Below are positions 46,801 through 55,312 of a stretch of DNA of 64,000 nucleotides, piece after piece. Origin of the DNA: Chitinophaga nivalis (GTDB lineage: Bacteria > Bacteroidota > Bacteroidia > Chitinophagales > Chitinophagaceae); NCBI RefSeq assembly GCF_025989125.1, contig NZ_JAPDNR010000001.1, forward strand, positions 4,384,301 to 4,448,300. The letters run 5' to 3'. Position 1 is the first letter of the stretch; every line of letters begins with the position of its first letter. Below the pieces are notes generated by a model. That model had not been told where the DNA came from, made no database searches, and was given only the letters and a program-made list of their open reading frames with translations. A program made the translations under genes and the position numbers.

Positions 46801-48229
46801 GGCCAAACTGAATGCCAAAGAAGGAGGAAAAAAAATAGGCCCCTCCATTGTTTTACGGGTGATGGCCGGGGATACCATACAAATAGGTGTAAAGGCATTC
46901 TTTAAATCTACTGGCCCCAAAGAAGTAGACTCTCCATTAGTTCCTGCTGAAAATATGCTGCAAGACCTGATACAAACATTTGCAGGTAACAACCGGCAGC
47001 CAGGTGATCATAGCTTTTCTGAAAACGGGCAGGCTACTCCGTTTACCAACAATTTTCTCAATAATGACTATCAGCGATTAAAAGAGAGGGAATCGAACCC
47101 CAATAATATCAGCAAACCTAAATCCTACCTTAATTTTGTTTTGTTCGATGATCTGTTTAACTTGGTAGAAGAGAATAGTGGTGTAAAACAGGTGAAGGAA
47201 GAGCCGGATCAGTTGCAGACACTGGTACAGGATAAAATGACTATCCAAAAAAGTGGATTCCTGTATGTATATACCAGCAATGAAGTTCAGCAGGATGTGT
47301 TCTTTGATAATTTAACAGTGGCGAAGGCAGCAGGTCCTGTATTGGAAGAAACCCATTATTATCCGTTTGGGTTGACGATGATGGGAATTAGTTCCAATGC
47401 TTTGGTAGGTAGTAACTATCCGGAGAACCGTTTAAAATACAACGGGAAAGAGTTACAGAGTATGGAGTTTGGAGTCGGAAGTGGGCTTGAATTATATGAC
47501 TACGGAGCCAGGATGTACGATATACAGATTGGCAGGTGGAATACTATTGATCTACTTGCTGATAGTATGAGACACTTTTCTCCTTACAGTTATGCTTATA
47601 ATAATCCAATTAGATTTATTGATCCAGATGGAATGAAACCTGAGGATTGGGTGAAGTTTAAGAATAGTAATGGTCAATATAGTGTCACTTGGGATAACAA
47701 AGTCACAGATCAAAAATCTGCAGTGGCATTGTATGGTAGTGAAGCGAAATATTTAGGTCAGTCAGCAATCTGGTATTCAAATACAGAAGGTAATCAACAG
47801 TGGGCTTTGGGGCCAGGAGGAAAATTTCATGAGTTAAAAACTAACAAAGGGCTATCGGTTGCAGGAACAGTAAATGATGTCGCGTCGAATACTGTTATTC
47901 CTGTTGTGCAAGCTGGATTTGGTGCAGCAGGAAAATTACTACAAGAAGGTGCTAAAGATATTGTAATAGGATCGAAAGTATTATCAATTACAGGAAAAAC
48001 ATTAGGAGTTGCCGGAGGGTTGCTAACAATAGCAGACGGTCTTACAAACGAAAGAGGGTTTACAACTAAACATTACATTGACCTCGCCGTTGGCGCAGCT
48101 GGATTTATACCAGGAGTAGGAACATTTATAGGCGTAGGGTGGTTTGTTGGGAACATAGTATCAACAGCAACTACAGGACGTAGCATTTCAGAAAATATTC
48201 AAAAAGTTATTGACGAAAAGAATCAATAG
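43859..48229 (+). CDS. DUF6443/RHS-core polymorphic toxin candidate
   Basis: A 1456-residue exported protein. Signal peptide (ending NAQ), an Ala/Pro-rich linker, DUF6443 (IRTYEPSKPITDP, TVRQTTSYLDGLGRTLQTVLKGAS, VIYDSYGREQYKYLPYVQ), many YD repeats, then the RHS core ending YDYGARMYDIQIGRWNTIDLLAD ... YAYNNPIRFIDPDGM at residue 1259. The remaining 197 residues differ in character: a polar part, then two glycine-rich hydrophobic stretches (VLSITGKTLGVAGGLLTIADGL and AVGAAGFIPGVGTFIGVGWF) like membrane-inserting toxin domains. In RHS toxins the variable part after DPDG is the toxin. A small membrane protein gene follows after 8 bases. Confidence 0.85.
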   Translation: MFSLKSYTQKIIVVLSLVAWTMEINAQNTPILPASVPAATPAAVPAAYSNNGVNYIRTYEPSKPITDPLSVMTTPEIRTVRQTTSYLDGLGRTLQTVLKGASGQNGRDVVTPVIYDSYGREQYKYLPYVQQIGNINDGKFKTDPFNSQQGFYQDNILNPGIGNDKIFYSQVDYEASPLNRPLKTYAQGNSWAKTGANHPSEQQYLVNTAADSVRIWTLPATNYIPTSAGIYAKGSLLKNVSIDENGNRAIAFVDKDKQVVLKKVQLAQTPGTGHIGWLCTYYVYDDFNKLRFIIPPLATEKITGAWNPVTVANSLCFSYRYDERGRQIIKKVPGADSSEYVYDNRDRLVFSRDGNLKLKNKWMVNFYDSQNRTVMTALYNATAAVTRASLQASMDAAVPGNKPITYTFPGVADLVLATHNGSSLYQATQTITFQDGFDSGASADFLAEINTSINNGSSTLNVNNPLPQISSADLTPLTYTFYDNYSFNGATSPLTADFVKPITTPDQNQVAITGVTNMTRGLTTGTKERVIDTDQWLTTTNYYNDLGQLIQTIEDNVAGGQDVLTTVYNFNGQPLSYFLRHKNPRSITPETTSLLMLSYDAASRLLSVKERLNENATNEKVIALNEYDELGQLKSKRLGGLAAKQLERITYDYNVRGWLKTIGKKYLNSTDDSAHFGQEYNYDFGFKENQYNNNTGGIRWKGWNDKTQRAYGFQYDKTNQLLAAYFSQQNTAGALWTKDKADFTVDGLTYDANGNIRAMTQKGLIGAQISTIDQLTYSYEAAGNRLLSVTDASPVTNPLGDFKNGTNSGNDYTYDTIGNVINDLNRKIASIAYNHLGLPKLITYVNQSSIQYQYDAAGKKLRKIVIDKGISPFKQTTTDYINSFVYKNDSLQFITNQEGRARAMYKTGLPVSYAYDFFIKDLLGNTRMVLSDRSDLELYQATMETEQASREVALFSNVDDTRAPKPAGYPEDNSAGDNKSVAKLNAKEGGKKIGPSIVLRVMAGDTIQIGVKAFFKSTGPKEVDSPLVPAENMLQDLIQTFAGNNRQPGDHSFSENGQATPFTNNFLNNDYQRLKERESNPNNISKPKSYLNFVLFDDLFNLVEENSGVKQVKEEPDQLQTLVQDKMTIQKSGFLYVYTSNEVQQDVFFDNLTVAKAAGPVLEETHYYPFGLTMMGISSNALVGSNYPENRLKYNGKELQSMEFGVGSGLELYDYGARMYDIQIGRWNTIDLLADSMRHFSPYSYAYNNPIRFIDPDGMKPEDWVKFKNSNGQYSVTWDNKVTDQKSAVALYGSEAKYLGQSAIWYSNTEGNQQWALGPGGKFHELKTNKGLSVAGTVNDVASNTVIPVVQAGFGAAGKLLQEGAKDIVIGSKVLSITGKTLGVAGGLLTIADGLTNERGFTTKHYIDLAVGAAGFIPGVGTFIGVGWFVGNIVSTATTGRSISENIQKVIDEKNQ

Positions 48230-48237
48230 ATAACTAT

Positions 48238-48609
48238 ATGTACAGATGGATCTTTATTAGCATTTATAAGTATTACGCTCGTTTTAAAAATGAAGCTCCT
48301 AGATTTACAGCCTCATTATTGGTCACTTTAAGCCAAATGGGTATTCTATTAGTTGCTTTGTCCATATGGAAGCGTTATGTATACTGGAATTTGACTGTCT
48401 TATTCCCTTATAAATTTTTGATACTTCCGATAGCATTTATTTGGTGGTTATATATATATAAGTGGTATACAGTGGAAAAAATCGCGACTTTAACAACAGA
48501 ATTTGATAGCCTCCCTCAACGTAAACGACGATTTTGGGCCTTCACAAGCTTAATAGTGACAGCATTACCATATATTTTAATTGCAATTCTATTAACCAAA
48601 AGCACATAA
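48238..48609 (+). CDS. Small membrane protein, candidate immunity protein
   Basis: A 123-residue protein with three or more hydrophobic spans (about residues 25-45, 57-72 and 100-119) and basic patches. It begins 8 bases after the RHS protein. Immunity genes usually sit directly after RHS toxins, and a membrane-embedded immunity protein suits a toxin whose C-terminal domain looks membrane-active. No family was recognised; the role is inferred from position and topology. Confidence 0.6.
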   Translation: MYRWIFISIYKYYARFKNEAPRFTASLLVTLSQMGILLVALSIWKRYVYWNLTVLFPYKFLILPIAFIWWLYIYKWYTVEKIATLTTEFDSLPQRKRRFWAFTSLIVTALPYILIAILLTKST

Positions 48610-48662
48610 TTAAAGCTACTGCAGTTGTAAATACAATATTAACAGGAAAGCCAGAAATATAG
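48609..48662 (+). pseudogene. Possible orphan toxin C-terminal fragment
   Basis: Seventeen codons ending in TAG, without a start, reading IKATAVVNTILTGKPEI. This resembles the end of the RHS toxin domain upstream (GNIVSTATTGRSISENIQKV) in spacing and in the Thr-Gly turn. Displaced C-terminal fragments are common after RHS loci. It is too short for certainty. Confidence 0.2.
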
Positions 48663-48780
48663 TAGTTTCAAATATGCCCCCATAGCTGATTAGGCAATTT
48701 ATTTGCTGGTTGACCGTTATTTTAAGAAATCTACTTCTTCCACCTCAATGAATATTTTTACAATTTGCAAAACCTATTAC

Positions 48781-49377
48781 ATGAAGAAAACGGCCCTGAT
48801 TTTTACCTGTTTCCTATTCATTAGTACATGCTATGCCCAGATTCTAAAAATTGACAACGGTATTTCTATAAATAGTCTCAAGGGAAAGAAATTTGACCTT
48901 TTCCCTCAAAAGATTGTTTCATACACCGGAATGGTTGGTGTGGAATATCTTCAAAAAAAATGGTTTTATCTTTCGAGTGAAATTGGCTACATCAAACTGG
49001 GTGGGAAAGAGAATAGCACTGTGGGGAGTGCAGCAAACGCTAATAAGGAGAGCTGGAACTATGCTCAGCTAAATACGTCATTTCGGCTGCGGACTCCGGG
49101 CAGTAAAACAGAATTTTATCTGGGAGCCGGACCATATCTGAATATATTACTTGGTTCAGGTACTTTTAGCGATGATCTGTATGCTGGTTACTCCATACAA
49201 AAGACCAATTGGGGCAGCAAATTGGAGGCTGGTATTAATGAGAACATCAATAAATTCAGGGTTGGTATAAACTGTACCTATTTGCTACCCTTTTCACCTG
49301 TTGCAAAAAGCCCTTACACCTCGATTGATGCCAGATCACTGGCTGTCTATATAAGCCTCGGTTATAGGATGAAATAA
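48781..49377 (+). CDS. Outer-membrane beta-barrel protein
   Basis: A 198-residue protein with a signal peptide ending CYAQ near residue 20 and a small barrel pattern: [82 protein letters not shown] and a final [11 protein letters not shown]. Bacteroidota PorT/OMP_b-brl-type barrels have this layout. The ATG at 48781 is chosen over upstream starts because it opens the signal peptide. It sits alone between the RHS locus and an IS remnant. Confidence 0.78.
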   Translation: MKKTALIFTCFLFISTCYAQILKIDNGISINSLKGKKFDLFPQKIVSYTGMVGVEYLQKKWFYLSSEIGYIKLGGKENSTVGSAANANKESWNYAQLNTSFRLRTPGSKTEFYLGAGPYLNILLGSGTFSDDLYAGYSIQKTNWGSKLEAGINENINKFRVGINCTYLLPFSPVAKSPYTSIDARSLAVYISLGYRMK

Positions 49378-49568
49378 CAGCCCTGGGAAGTACCAGTGGA
49401 TTTGCTTATCTCCTGAAGTGCTGATTCTCCACCGGTATCGTATAATTCCTTGATCCGGTAGAAACTATCCCGATTGTATCCTCTCACTTTACATGCCTGG
49501 GAGACATTACCCAAATTTTCTGCTAACTTCAGCAATCCTAATTTGGTTTTGATTTGACCTCTCCCCAA
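49362..49568 (-). pseudogene. IS481-like transposase remnant (N-terminus only)
   Basis: A 68-codon frame whose first 57 residues match the start of Bacteroidota IS481-type transposases ([47 protein letters not shown], helix-turn-helix). The match stops abruptly; the DDE catalytic part is gone, and the tail overlaps the end of the barrel gene on the other strand. A decayed insertion sequence, evidence of past mobile-element activity beside the terpene synthase and CDCL genes. Confidence 0.75.
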
Positions 49569-49634
49569 AATTCTACTTTTGATCGCTACTAATTTGGAGA
49601 GGACTTCAGATTAATTTGTCATTACTTTTCATTT

Positions 49635-49697
49635 CTGACAGTTTTAGGGGGATTAATGAATAAGTGTGGTTACTTAAAGTTAATCCCTTACTGTCAG
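49635..49697. repeat. Imperfect inverted repeat near the IS remnant
   Basis: CTGACAGT-x-GGGGGATTAA (49635-49656) and TTAATCCCTTACTGTCAG (49680-49697) pair with small gaps. It lies 67 bases upstream of the transposase stump and could be part of the element's end or a separate miniature element. Confidence 0.4.
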
Positions 49698-49852
49698 ATT
49701 AAGTCGTGACTATTTCATATAAAGATTCCAGCATAAGAAGGTCACCCTATTGTGGTGGCTTTTTAGTTTCTGAAATATTCTTACTATTGAAACATACTTT
49801 TATCATCTATATTATTTTAATGAACTATTGGACTTTAGCCCAAAGTCTATTC

Positions 49853-50815
49853 TTACTTGTTGCCGCTGGCTCGTTGATCTACGTACCTATGAGTATCCTT
49901 TTCATACCAGCTTCTATGCCCCGTTATTAATATCCCGATGTTATCAATAAGACGTTTTACCAGGTGAGAGCAGGTGCCAAAATCCGGAAGTTCATTTGCT
50001 GTTTTGCAAAACGCGCTTACATTGTCGTCATGCATTGAAATTGCTTTCAAATAGGCATCAGTAGTACTTAATCCAAATTGATGCTCCAAAATCAATACAA
50101 TATTCATAACATCTTTTTCCCTTTCTTTCTCCACGGAAAAATAGTCATTGGCAAATGCTATTATTTTACAAACTAAGGAAGCTAAATGTTGAATTACCGG
50201 GTGATAGAATATACGATCTGGTAAAGCATGCCCTGCTTGGAGTTCACATAAATCAATTAAAGGATATACTAAGACTGCTTTTTCTCTTATAGTTACATAA
50301 TCTTCAATTGTGGGGAAAATCATATTGGATTTATAGTACGCTTCCAATTGCATTCCTTCAAAACCCTTATCAATGCTGTTAATGTATCTGTTCATCCAAT
50401 ACATTGGCATATGATTTAGCATTTCTTCGCGTTGTACTTTTAATTGCATCAATAATGAATTATCGCGTGGTTGCAGTGAGAAACCCCTCAAAGTGGCTAT
50501 TGATCTGTCGCGGACATTTTGGATTTCATTTACAGGACTATTTTCATAAAGATCATCATTGATAAGGCCCCAGAGCAGAAAACGAGTAATTGGCTTTAAT
50601 TTTTCAAAGCTCGCAAATGGATACATCCTGGCAGCCATGTATCCTACGTGTGTGTGGTGGTATTTGTAGTTTTGAGTTTTTCTATTGAACTCATCTGGCA
50701 TAACTACATAATCTTTGGAGAGCCACTTTTGGCTTTCTTGCTCAATTGCTTCAGCTTTTGAATTTCTTAAATCATGAAATGGGTAAGTAAGTCCTGGAAT
50801 GATTTGCTTCTTCAT
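49853..50815 (-). CDS. Class I terpene synthase
   Basis: A 320-residue bacterial terpene cyclase. All diagnostic motifs are present: the Asp-rich motif DDLYE (87-91), the pyrophosphate-sensor Arg177 exactly 46 residues before the NSE triad, the triad NDYFSVEKE (223-231), and a C-terminal HRY near residue 312. It converts a linear prenyl diphosphate, probably farnesyl or geranyl diphosphate, into a cyclic terpene with Mg2+. No prenyltransferase, P450 or methyltransferase gene is adjacent, so the product may be an unmodified hydrocarbon or alcohol, possibly volatile. The C-terminal tail is short and polar. Function strong; product unknown. Confidence 0.93.
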   Translation of the reverse strand: MKKQIIPGLTYPFHDLRNSKAEAIEQESQKWLSKDYVVMPDEFNRKTQNYKYHHTHVGYMAARMYPFASFEKLKPITRFLLWGLINDDLYENSPVNEIQNVRDRSIATLRGFSLQPRDNSLLMQLKVQREEMLNHMPMYWMNRYINSIDKGFEGMQLEAYYKSNMIFPTIEDYVTIREKAVLVYPLIDLCELQAGHALPDRIFYHPVIQHLASLVCKIIAFANDYFSVEKEREKDVMNIVLILEHQFGLSTTDAYLKAISMHDDNVSAFCKTANELPDFGTCSHLVKRLIDNIGILITGHRSWYEKDTHRYVDQRASGNK

Positions 50816-52096
50816 AATAAATTGTTTTTAAATGAAACGATCATCATGCTAATACTTTATTTATATAGTAAAAAGTTAAAATTTATCTTTTAAAACCCGC
50901 TGAAAGCTAAATGATTATTGTAATACATGCGCAGGTTATGTAACCGTTAAATTGAATAGCAATTAATCAGGCTGTTATCAGCTACATATTGTTACTGAAA
51001 TGAGACGTCAGATTATTGGCGTAATAAAATAGTAAGCAATACAAACTATATGGTGAAAAAAATATTCAACCTTTCAAGCTGTAAATTATATTTTCCTAGA
51101 TGAAATTCTGCACCTCTATTTGATGGAATGAAAATATTTATTCCCTACATTTGGGTGGTGGAAAATGTTAAACATTCGCTATAATTTTTCCCTTTTTTCC
51201 ATGATGTGATAGCAATGATTTTAATTAACCATGAACCTGAAAAACTACATGACAGTTCTTTCAGGTGACACCTGATTATAAATGAGAGCAGACACGTGAT
51301 GATAACATTAATGCATGTCACAGCTGAAATGAGTAGTGTATTTATATCATGTCATTGCATCTGATTCCGTGAGGCACTATTAACCCGCATAGATAATTGT
51401 ACTATTATAACGTATCATATTTAACACCATAAAACTTTATTGTTCATATGTTTTCCCAGGCGAATTAACCTTTCCCGCTTTAAAACCTGTCAGCATAAGC
51501 TATTTGATAAAAAGATATGTGCTTCTAATGCAGCAGATGCAACAGGTAAAGAACCCTGACAGATATTAACCTACCCCGACCCAATTCTAACAACTAACAA
51601 AAATTCAGCAAATATTTTTAATGAAAAAGCTATAGATACCAGAAAGGAAGCGGCGAAAATACAAGGCTTCATGCCAGCTTTTATAGCTGCGTATTAAATG
51701 ACCTGTTGTTGTAACCATACAGCACAAATCTTTATTGTGTTATCCCGATTCAATAACTGGCACTGGCTAAATAACTATATCGTAACCTAATCTATTTACC
51801 TATGATAGTAGCAACCGGGAGGGTGCGCTTCACACTCGGACCTATACACTGTTTCTGTATAAATATAAGTACTGACTGTTGTTCAGGATAATACACACAG
51901 GTAGTCAGGTCATCACTGACCGTATACTTTATCAGTTTTAATAAACTGGTTGCGCATCAACTGTGCAATCGGCAATGGCATTACTATGTGCAGCCGGAAC
52001 GGCCGATACAACACTACTGTATCGGGAGGGGAAGCTTTGTGCTAAGGTGATGAGCCTTCAAAACAGTTTACATTTTAATACTCTAATACTTAAAAC
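50816..52096. other. Long A/T-rich intergenic region
   Basis: Nearly 1.3 kb between the terpene synthase start and the first CDCL gene. I see no credible gene: only short frames of 20-30 codons. It holds both divergent promoter regions and, near its right end, a small stem-loop (CCGATACA at 52003-52010, TGTATCGG at 52018-52025) in the probable leader of the CDCL gene. Confidence 0.5.
52003..52025 (+). promoter_or_regulatory. Stem-loop in the CDCL leader
   Basis: Perfect 8-bp stem with a 7-base loop, ending 71 bases before the start codon. It may be an upstream terminator or leader structure. Confidence 0.3.
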
Positions 52097-53224
52097 ATGA
52101 AAATCAAGTATTGCTTACTGGCAGCCGTTGGCGCCACATTCCTCCTCATCAGTTCCTGTAAGAAAGATCAGGTGGCTGACAACCCACAACAACCCATTCG
52201 GAGTTTCCGGGATTTGAAAAAAATACCGAATGGAGTAGTGAATGTTAATTCAGGCGGCATCAGTCTGAAAGATTTCTTAGATCACAACAAAAAGAGCACT
52301 ATTGAGTTTCTCAAAGACAGTATCTGGCCGGACGGTATTGGTAAGTCCCTGATATTTTTAGCGGATGAACAGGTGGCGCCAGACAACCAGCTGCGTTACA
52401 TTTATCCGGGTTCCCTGTTACAGGCAGATGGTATTTCCAACCTCCGGTATGTGCCTATTGCAAAGTATCAATCTAAAGTGAAGCCGATCACCGTATCCAT
52501 TTCTGCGCCTGGTCAATACGTTTCCAGTGTGATTGCGGTTCCCAGCCTTTCTGCCACCAGAAACTTCATCGGTAACGTATTCGGAAATGTAACCGGCACG
52601 CAGCTTTCCGGGTTTGAATTTAACATGACCCAGTTTACCTATTACGATGAACTTAAACTGGCGTTCGGCGCTAATGTCAATGTAGGAAATATCTTTTCTG
52701 TGGGTGCTTCTTACGGCAAAGAAAAAATTCAAAGTAAGACAGGACTGGTAGCCAAGTTTATTCAAAAGAATTTCTCCCTGGATATGGATATCCCTGCAAA
52801 CGGAGAATTACTTGACTCTACTGTAAAACCGTCAGACCTGGGACCCTACTCCCCATTATATGTAAGTTCTATTACCTACGGTAGATTAGGTGTCATCAAA
52901 GTAGAATCTGAAGAGGAGTACAGTGCCGTTAAATTTGCATTTAACGTAGCATTTAAGGCCGGCATCGTTGGCGCAGGGGTAACAGTGGATGCCGAAACCA
53001 AAAGAATCATCACGAATTCGCTTATTCAGGTGAAGGTCATTGGTGGAGAAGGAGATGAAGTGGTGAAGACAATTGTGGGATACGATGAGTTCCGGAAATT
53101 CATTCAATCCGGTGGCAATTATTCTGCCCAGGCGCCTGGATTCCCGCTGTATTTCACCCTGAGTCATTTAAGCGACCATTCTGTATACAGCACCCTCTTT
53201 AATGTGAATATTTCCAACAAGTAA
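52097..53224 (+). CDS. CDC-like (CDCL) pore-forming lipoprotein, short form
   Basis: A 375-residue lipoprotein (Cys21 in ISSC, then KKD). From about residue 100 it aligns by eye with thiol-activated cytolysins such as perfringolysin O, segment after segment: YPGSLLQA, VKPITVSISAPG, YYDELKLAFGANVNVG, LVAKFIQKNFSLDMDIP, PLYVSSITYGRLGVIKVES (PFO has VSNVAYGR here), IQVKVIGGEGDEV, and GNYSAQAPGFPLYFTLSHLSDHS. It ends where domain 4 of CDCs would start, so the cholesterol-binding undecapeptide is absent. This is the architecture of the short component of Bacteroidota CDCL pairs. Two long paralogues follow on the same strand. The ATG at 52097 opens the signal peptide. Confidence 0.88.
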   Translation: MKIKYCLLAAVGATFLLISSCKKDQVADNPQQPIRSFRDLKKIPNGVVNVNSGGISLKDFLDHNKKSTIEFLKDSIWPDGIGKSLIFLADEQVAPDNQLRYIYPGSLLQADGISNLRYVPIAKYQSKVKPITVSISAPGQYVSSVIAVPSLSATRNFIGNVFGNVTGTQLSGFEFNMTQFTYYDELKLAFGANVNVGNIFSVGASYGKEKIQSKTGLVAKFIQKNFSLDMDIPANGELLDSTVKPSDLGPYSPLYVSSITYGRLGVIKVESEEEYSAVKFAFNVAFKAGIVGAGVTVDAETKRIITNSLIQVKVIGGEGDEVVKTIVGYDEFRKFIQSGGNYSAQAPGFPLYFTLSHLSDHSVYSTLFNVNISNK

Positions 53225-53264
53225 TCGCTAAGAAAGGGTCCATATTAAAATGTATTTTCTCCTG

Positions 53265-53315
53265 TTCTGCTTTTGGTATACCGCAAATCTCTTTTGCGGT
53301 ATACCAAAAGCAGAA
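53265..53315. terminator. Very long perfect hairpin after the short CDCL gene
   Basis: Two perfect 23-base arms (53265-53287 and 53293-53315) around a 5-base loop, 40 bases after the stop. No T-tract follows. It may terminate or attenuate transcription into the long CDCL genes, or stabilise the 3' end of the short gene's mRNA. Confidence 0.7.
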
Positions 53316-53425
53316 TGATATCATGATTGCGTAACGATTACAAGCATGATACCGGTTAAGGAGAAGCACACGTATAGACCCCATCCGGGCGATGCTATAT
53401 TTATTCAGGTATTAATATACTTATT

Positions 53426-55051
53426 ATGCGTTTACTATTTTATGTATCCGTTTTGTCCGTGTTGATGACTGCTTGTACCAAGAAGGAACAAATTATGGTT
53501 AAGGACGGGGCGCTCCAATCAGACGGAAAATTCCCGGAAACCTTCATTCATTTGAAAGTGGATGGCCACATTCCCGCAATCGCCACCGAAAAGACCGGAT
53601 TGGGCAATGCTTTCCGGCCGGATAAGCAGGCGGGAGGAGCTGAAATCATTAAAGATAGTCTGTGGCAAGACGAGTTTGGTAAAACATTGTATGCAGAAAC
53701 CAGCGAAATGACGATGCTGCAAAATACATCGATGAACCGGCTGATATTTGCAGGTGCTCTGCTACAGGGAAACTCCCTCGCTGATTTAAATATCAAGCCG
53801 ATTGCAGAATTCCAAAGTAAGGTAAAGCCGATTACGGTATCGCTTTCTATTCCTGCCAAAAAGGTGAGCGGTGTTATTACCAGTCCATCGCTTTCCGCTA
53901 CCCGGACTTTTGTAAATGATATCTTGTCGCAGAATAATATCGGTGAACAAATTTCCAGCTATAGTTTTTCTATGGATCAGTTTACAGCCTACGATGAATT
54001 AAAGCTGGCATTTGGCTCGAATGTAAAAACGGGCGCCCTGTTTTTCAAACAGGAGAATACTTCTACCAGCAGTCAACTGAAAATATCCCGGCGCAGCGGT
54101 ATATACGTAAGATTTGTTCAAAAGAATTTCACCCTGGATCTGGATCAGCCAACAGATGGAAAGCTTATGGATAATTCGACCGACATGAACGCCCTCAACC
54201 AGCAATTCCCGGTGTATGTCAGCTCTATCACCTATGGCCGTATGGGTATCATGGCGATTGAATCCGATTCGTCCTATGAATCGACCTACGCAGCTTATAA
54301 TACAGCCTTTAAAGCCTTGTTTGTGAGTGGTAGCAGTAGTCTGACTACTGAACAAAAACAGATCATCGATCATTCAGATATGCGCATTTACCTGGTAGGC
54401 ACCGATGGAGATGGCTCCGTGCAAACCATCAATGGATTTAATGAGTTTGTAAAATTAGCTACGCAAGGCACCAAATTCTCTGCATCACAGCCAGGCGTAC
54501 CCATTTACTGTAGCCTGAGCCACGTCAGCGATAACTCCACCGTTAAAACCAAGTTCAAAATTGATGTGGCGTTGCAGCCGGTTTATGCGAGAATAGAGTA
54601 TGACAATGCACAAAGCAAGAGCGAGTCTTTTGATAACCCGGGATCAACAACCTTTAGTTCCGGATATCGATCTTATACTACCGCTGCTGTGAACATACGG
54701 TTTTATTCAGATCCGTTGGCTACCAGACCAACCTTCCCGCCTGCCAATGTCCGCTTCTTTTATACCACTTATACTATTAGAAATGGTTACAGTGATCAGG
54801 GATACAGTCCATATGTCACCTGGGATAATGAGAGATACGGAGGGGCTATTGCGTTTAAACAAAATGCTTTCCTGGCCTCCCAAATAAACCTATCACCCTT
54901 CACCTATCTCTACAATTCGGATAGATCCTCGGGGCAGGAAGACTTTGGGGCCGGGGGTACTTATCGCTTCAGCTCAGATGTCACGGATCTCACCTATTTT
55001 GAACTGAAACCCGGAAGCTTTTATAAAATCCTTACTTCTCCACGTCCATAA
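53426..55051 (+). CDS. CDC-like (CDCL) pore-forming lipoprotein, long form 1
   Basis: A 541-residue lipoprotein (Cys17 in MTAC, then TKK). Residues about 75-390 carry the CDC core: IIKDSLWQDEFGKTLYAETSE, KPITVSLSIPAKKVSG, AYDELKLAFGSNVKTG, VRFVQKNFTLDLDQP, VYVSSITYGRMGIMAIES and the closing SQPGVPIYCSLSHVSDNS. About 150 further residues form an extra beta-rich C-terminal domain (ARIEYDNAQ onwards, ending ELKPGSFYKILTSPRP) without the CDC undecapeptide. This is the long component: in studied systems the long protein binds the target, is activated by proteolysis and recruits short subunits. It is closely related to the next gene except in the C-terminal domain. Confidence 0.87.
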   Translation: MRLLFYVSVLSVLMTACTKKEQIMVKDGALQSDGKFPETFIHLKVDGHIPAIATEKTGLGNAFRPDKQAGGAEIIKDSLWQDEFGKTLYAETSEMTMLQNTSMNRLIFAGALLQGNSLADLNIKPIAEFQSKVKPITVSLSIPAKKVSGVITSPSLSATRTFVNDILSQNNIGEQISSYSFSMDQFTAYDELKLAFGSNVKTGALFFKQENTSTSSQLKISRRSGIYVRFVQKNFTLDLDQPTDGKLMDNSTDMNALNQQFPVYVSSITYGRMGIMAIESDSSYESTYAAYNTAFKALFVSGSSSLTTEQKQIIDHSDMRIYLVGTDGDGSVQTINGFNEFVKLATQGTKFSASQPGVPIYCSLSHVSDNSTVKTKFKIDVALQPVYARIEYDNAQSKSESFDNPGSTTFSSGYRSYTTAAVNIRFYSDPLATRPTFPPANVRFFYTTYTIRNGYSDQGYSPYVTWDNERYGGAIAFKQNAFLASQINLSPFTYLYNSDRSSGQEDFGAGGTYRFSSDVTDLTYFELKPGSFYKILTSPRP

Positions 55052-55078
55052 TGCAGCAGTGATGACTTAATGTGCGAT

Positions 55079-55113
55079 GAAAACCTGGTTGGGTGGACGA
55101 TAACCAGGTTTTC
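55079..55113 (+). terminator. Stem-loop after long CDCL 1
   Basis: GAAAACCTGGTT (55079-55090) and AACCAGGTTTTC (55102-55113), a perfect 12-bp stem with an 11-base loop and T4 inside the descending arm, 28 bases after the stop. Confidence 0.65.
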
Positions 55114-55312
55114 TATGCAGCTATGAGGAGGCAAAAGAATATTTTTCACAAATACCTGGCTATACCCGCTGGTTTTATAATACGTGGATGAACAATACCA
55201 TATGGATCAACGACCTATACCCGGTATCGAAGACTATGAGAATAGGAATAAGAGCGCAACGGATTTATGATACCGTTTTTACTGTTTTTGTTAAACACTC
55301 AACCCACATTTT

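Noticed and set aside
49706..49930. 74-codon hydrophobic plus-strand ORF
   Set aside because: Overlaps the 3' end of the well-supported terpene synthase on the other strand; hydrophobicity comes from A/T-rich DNA.
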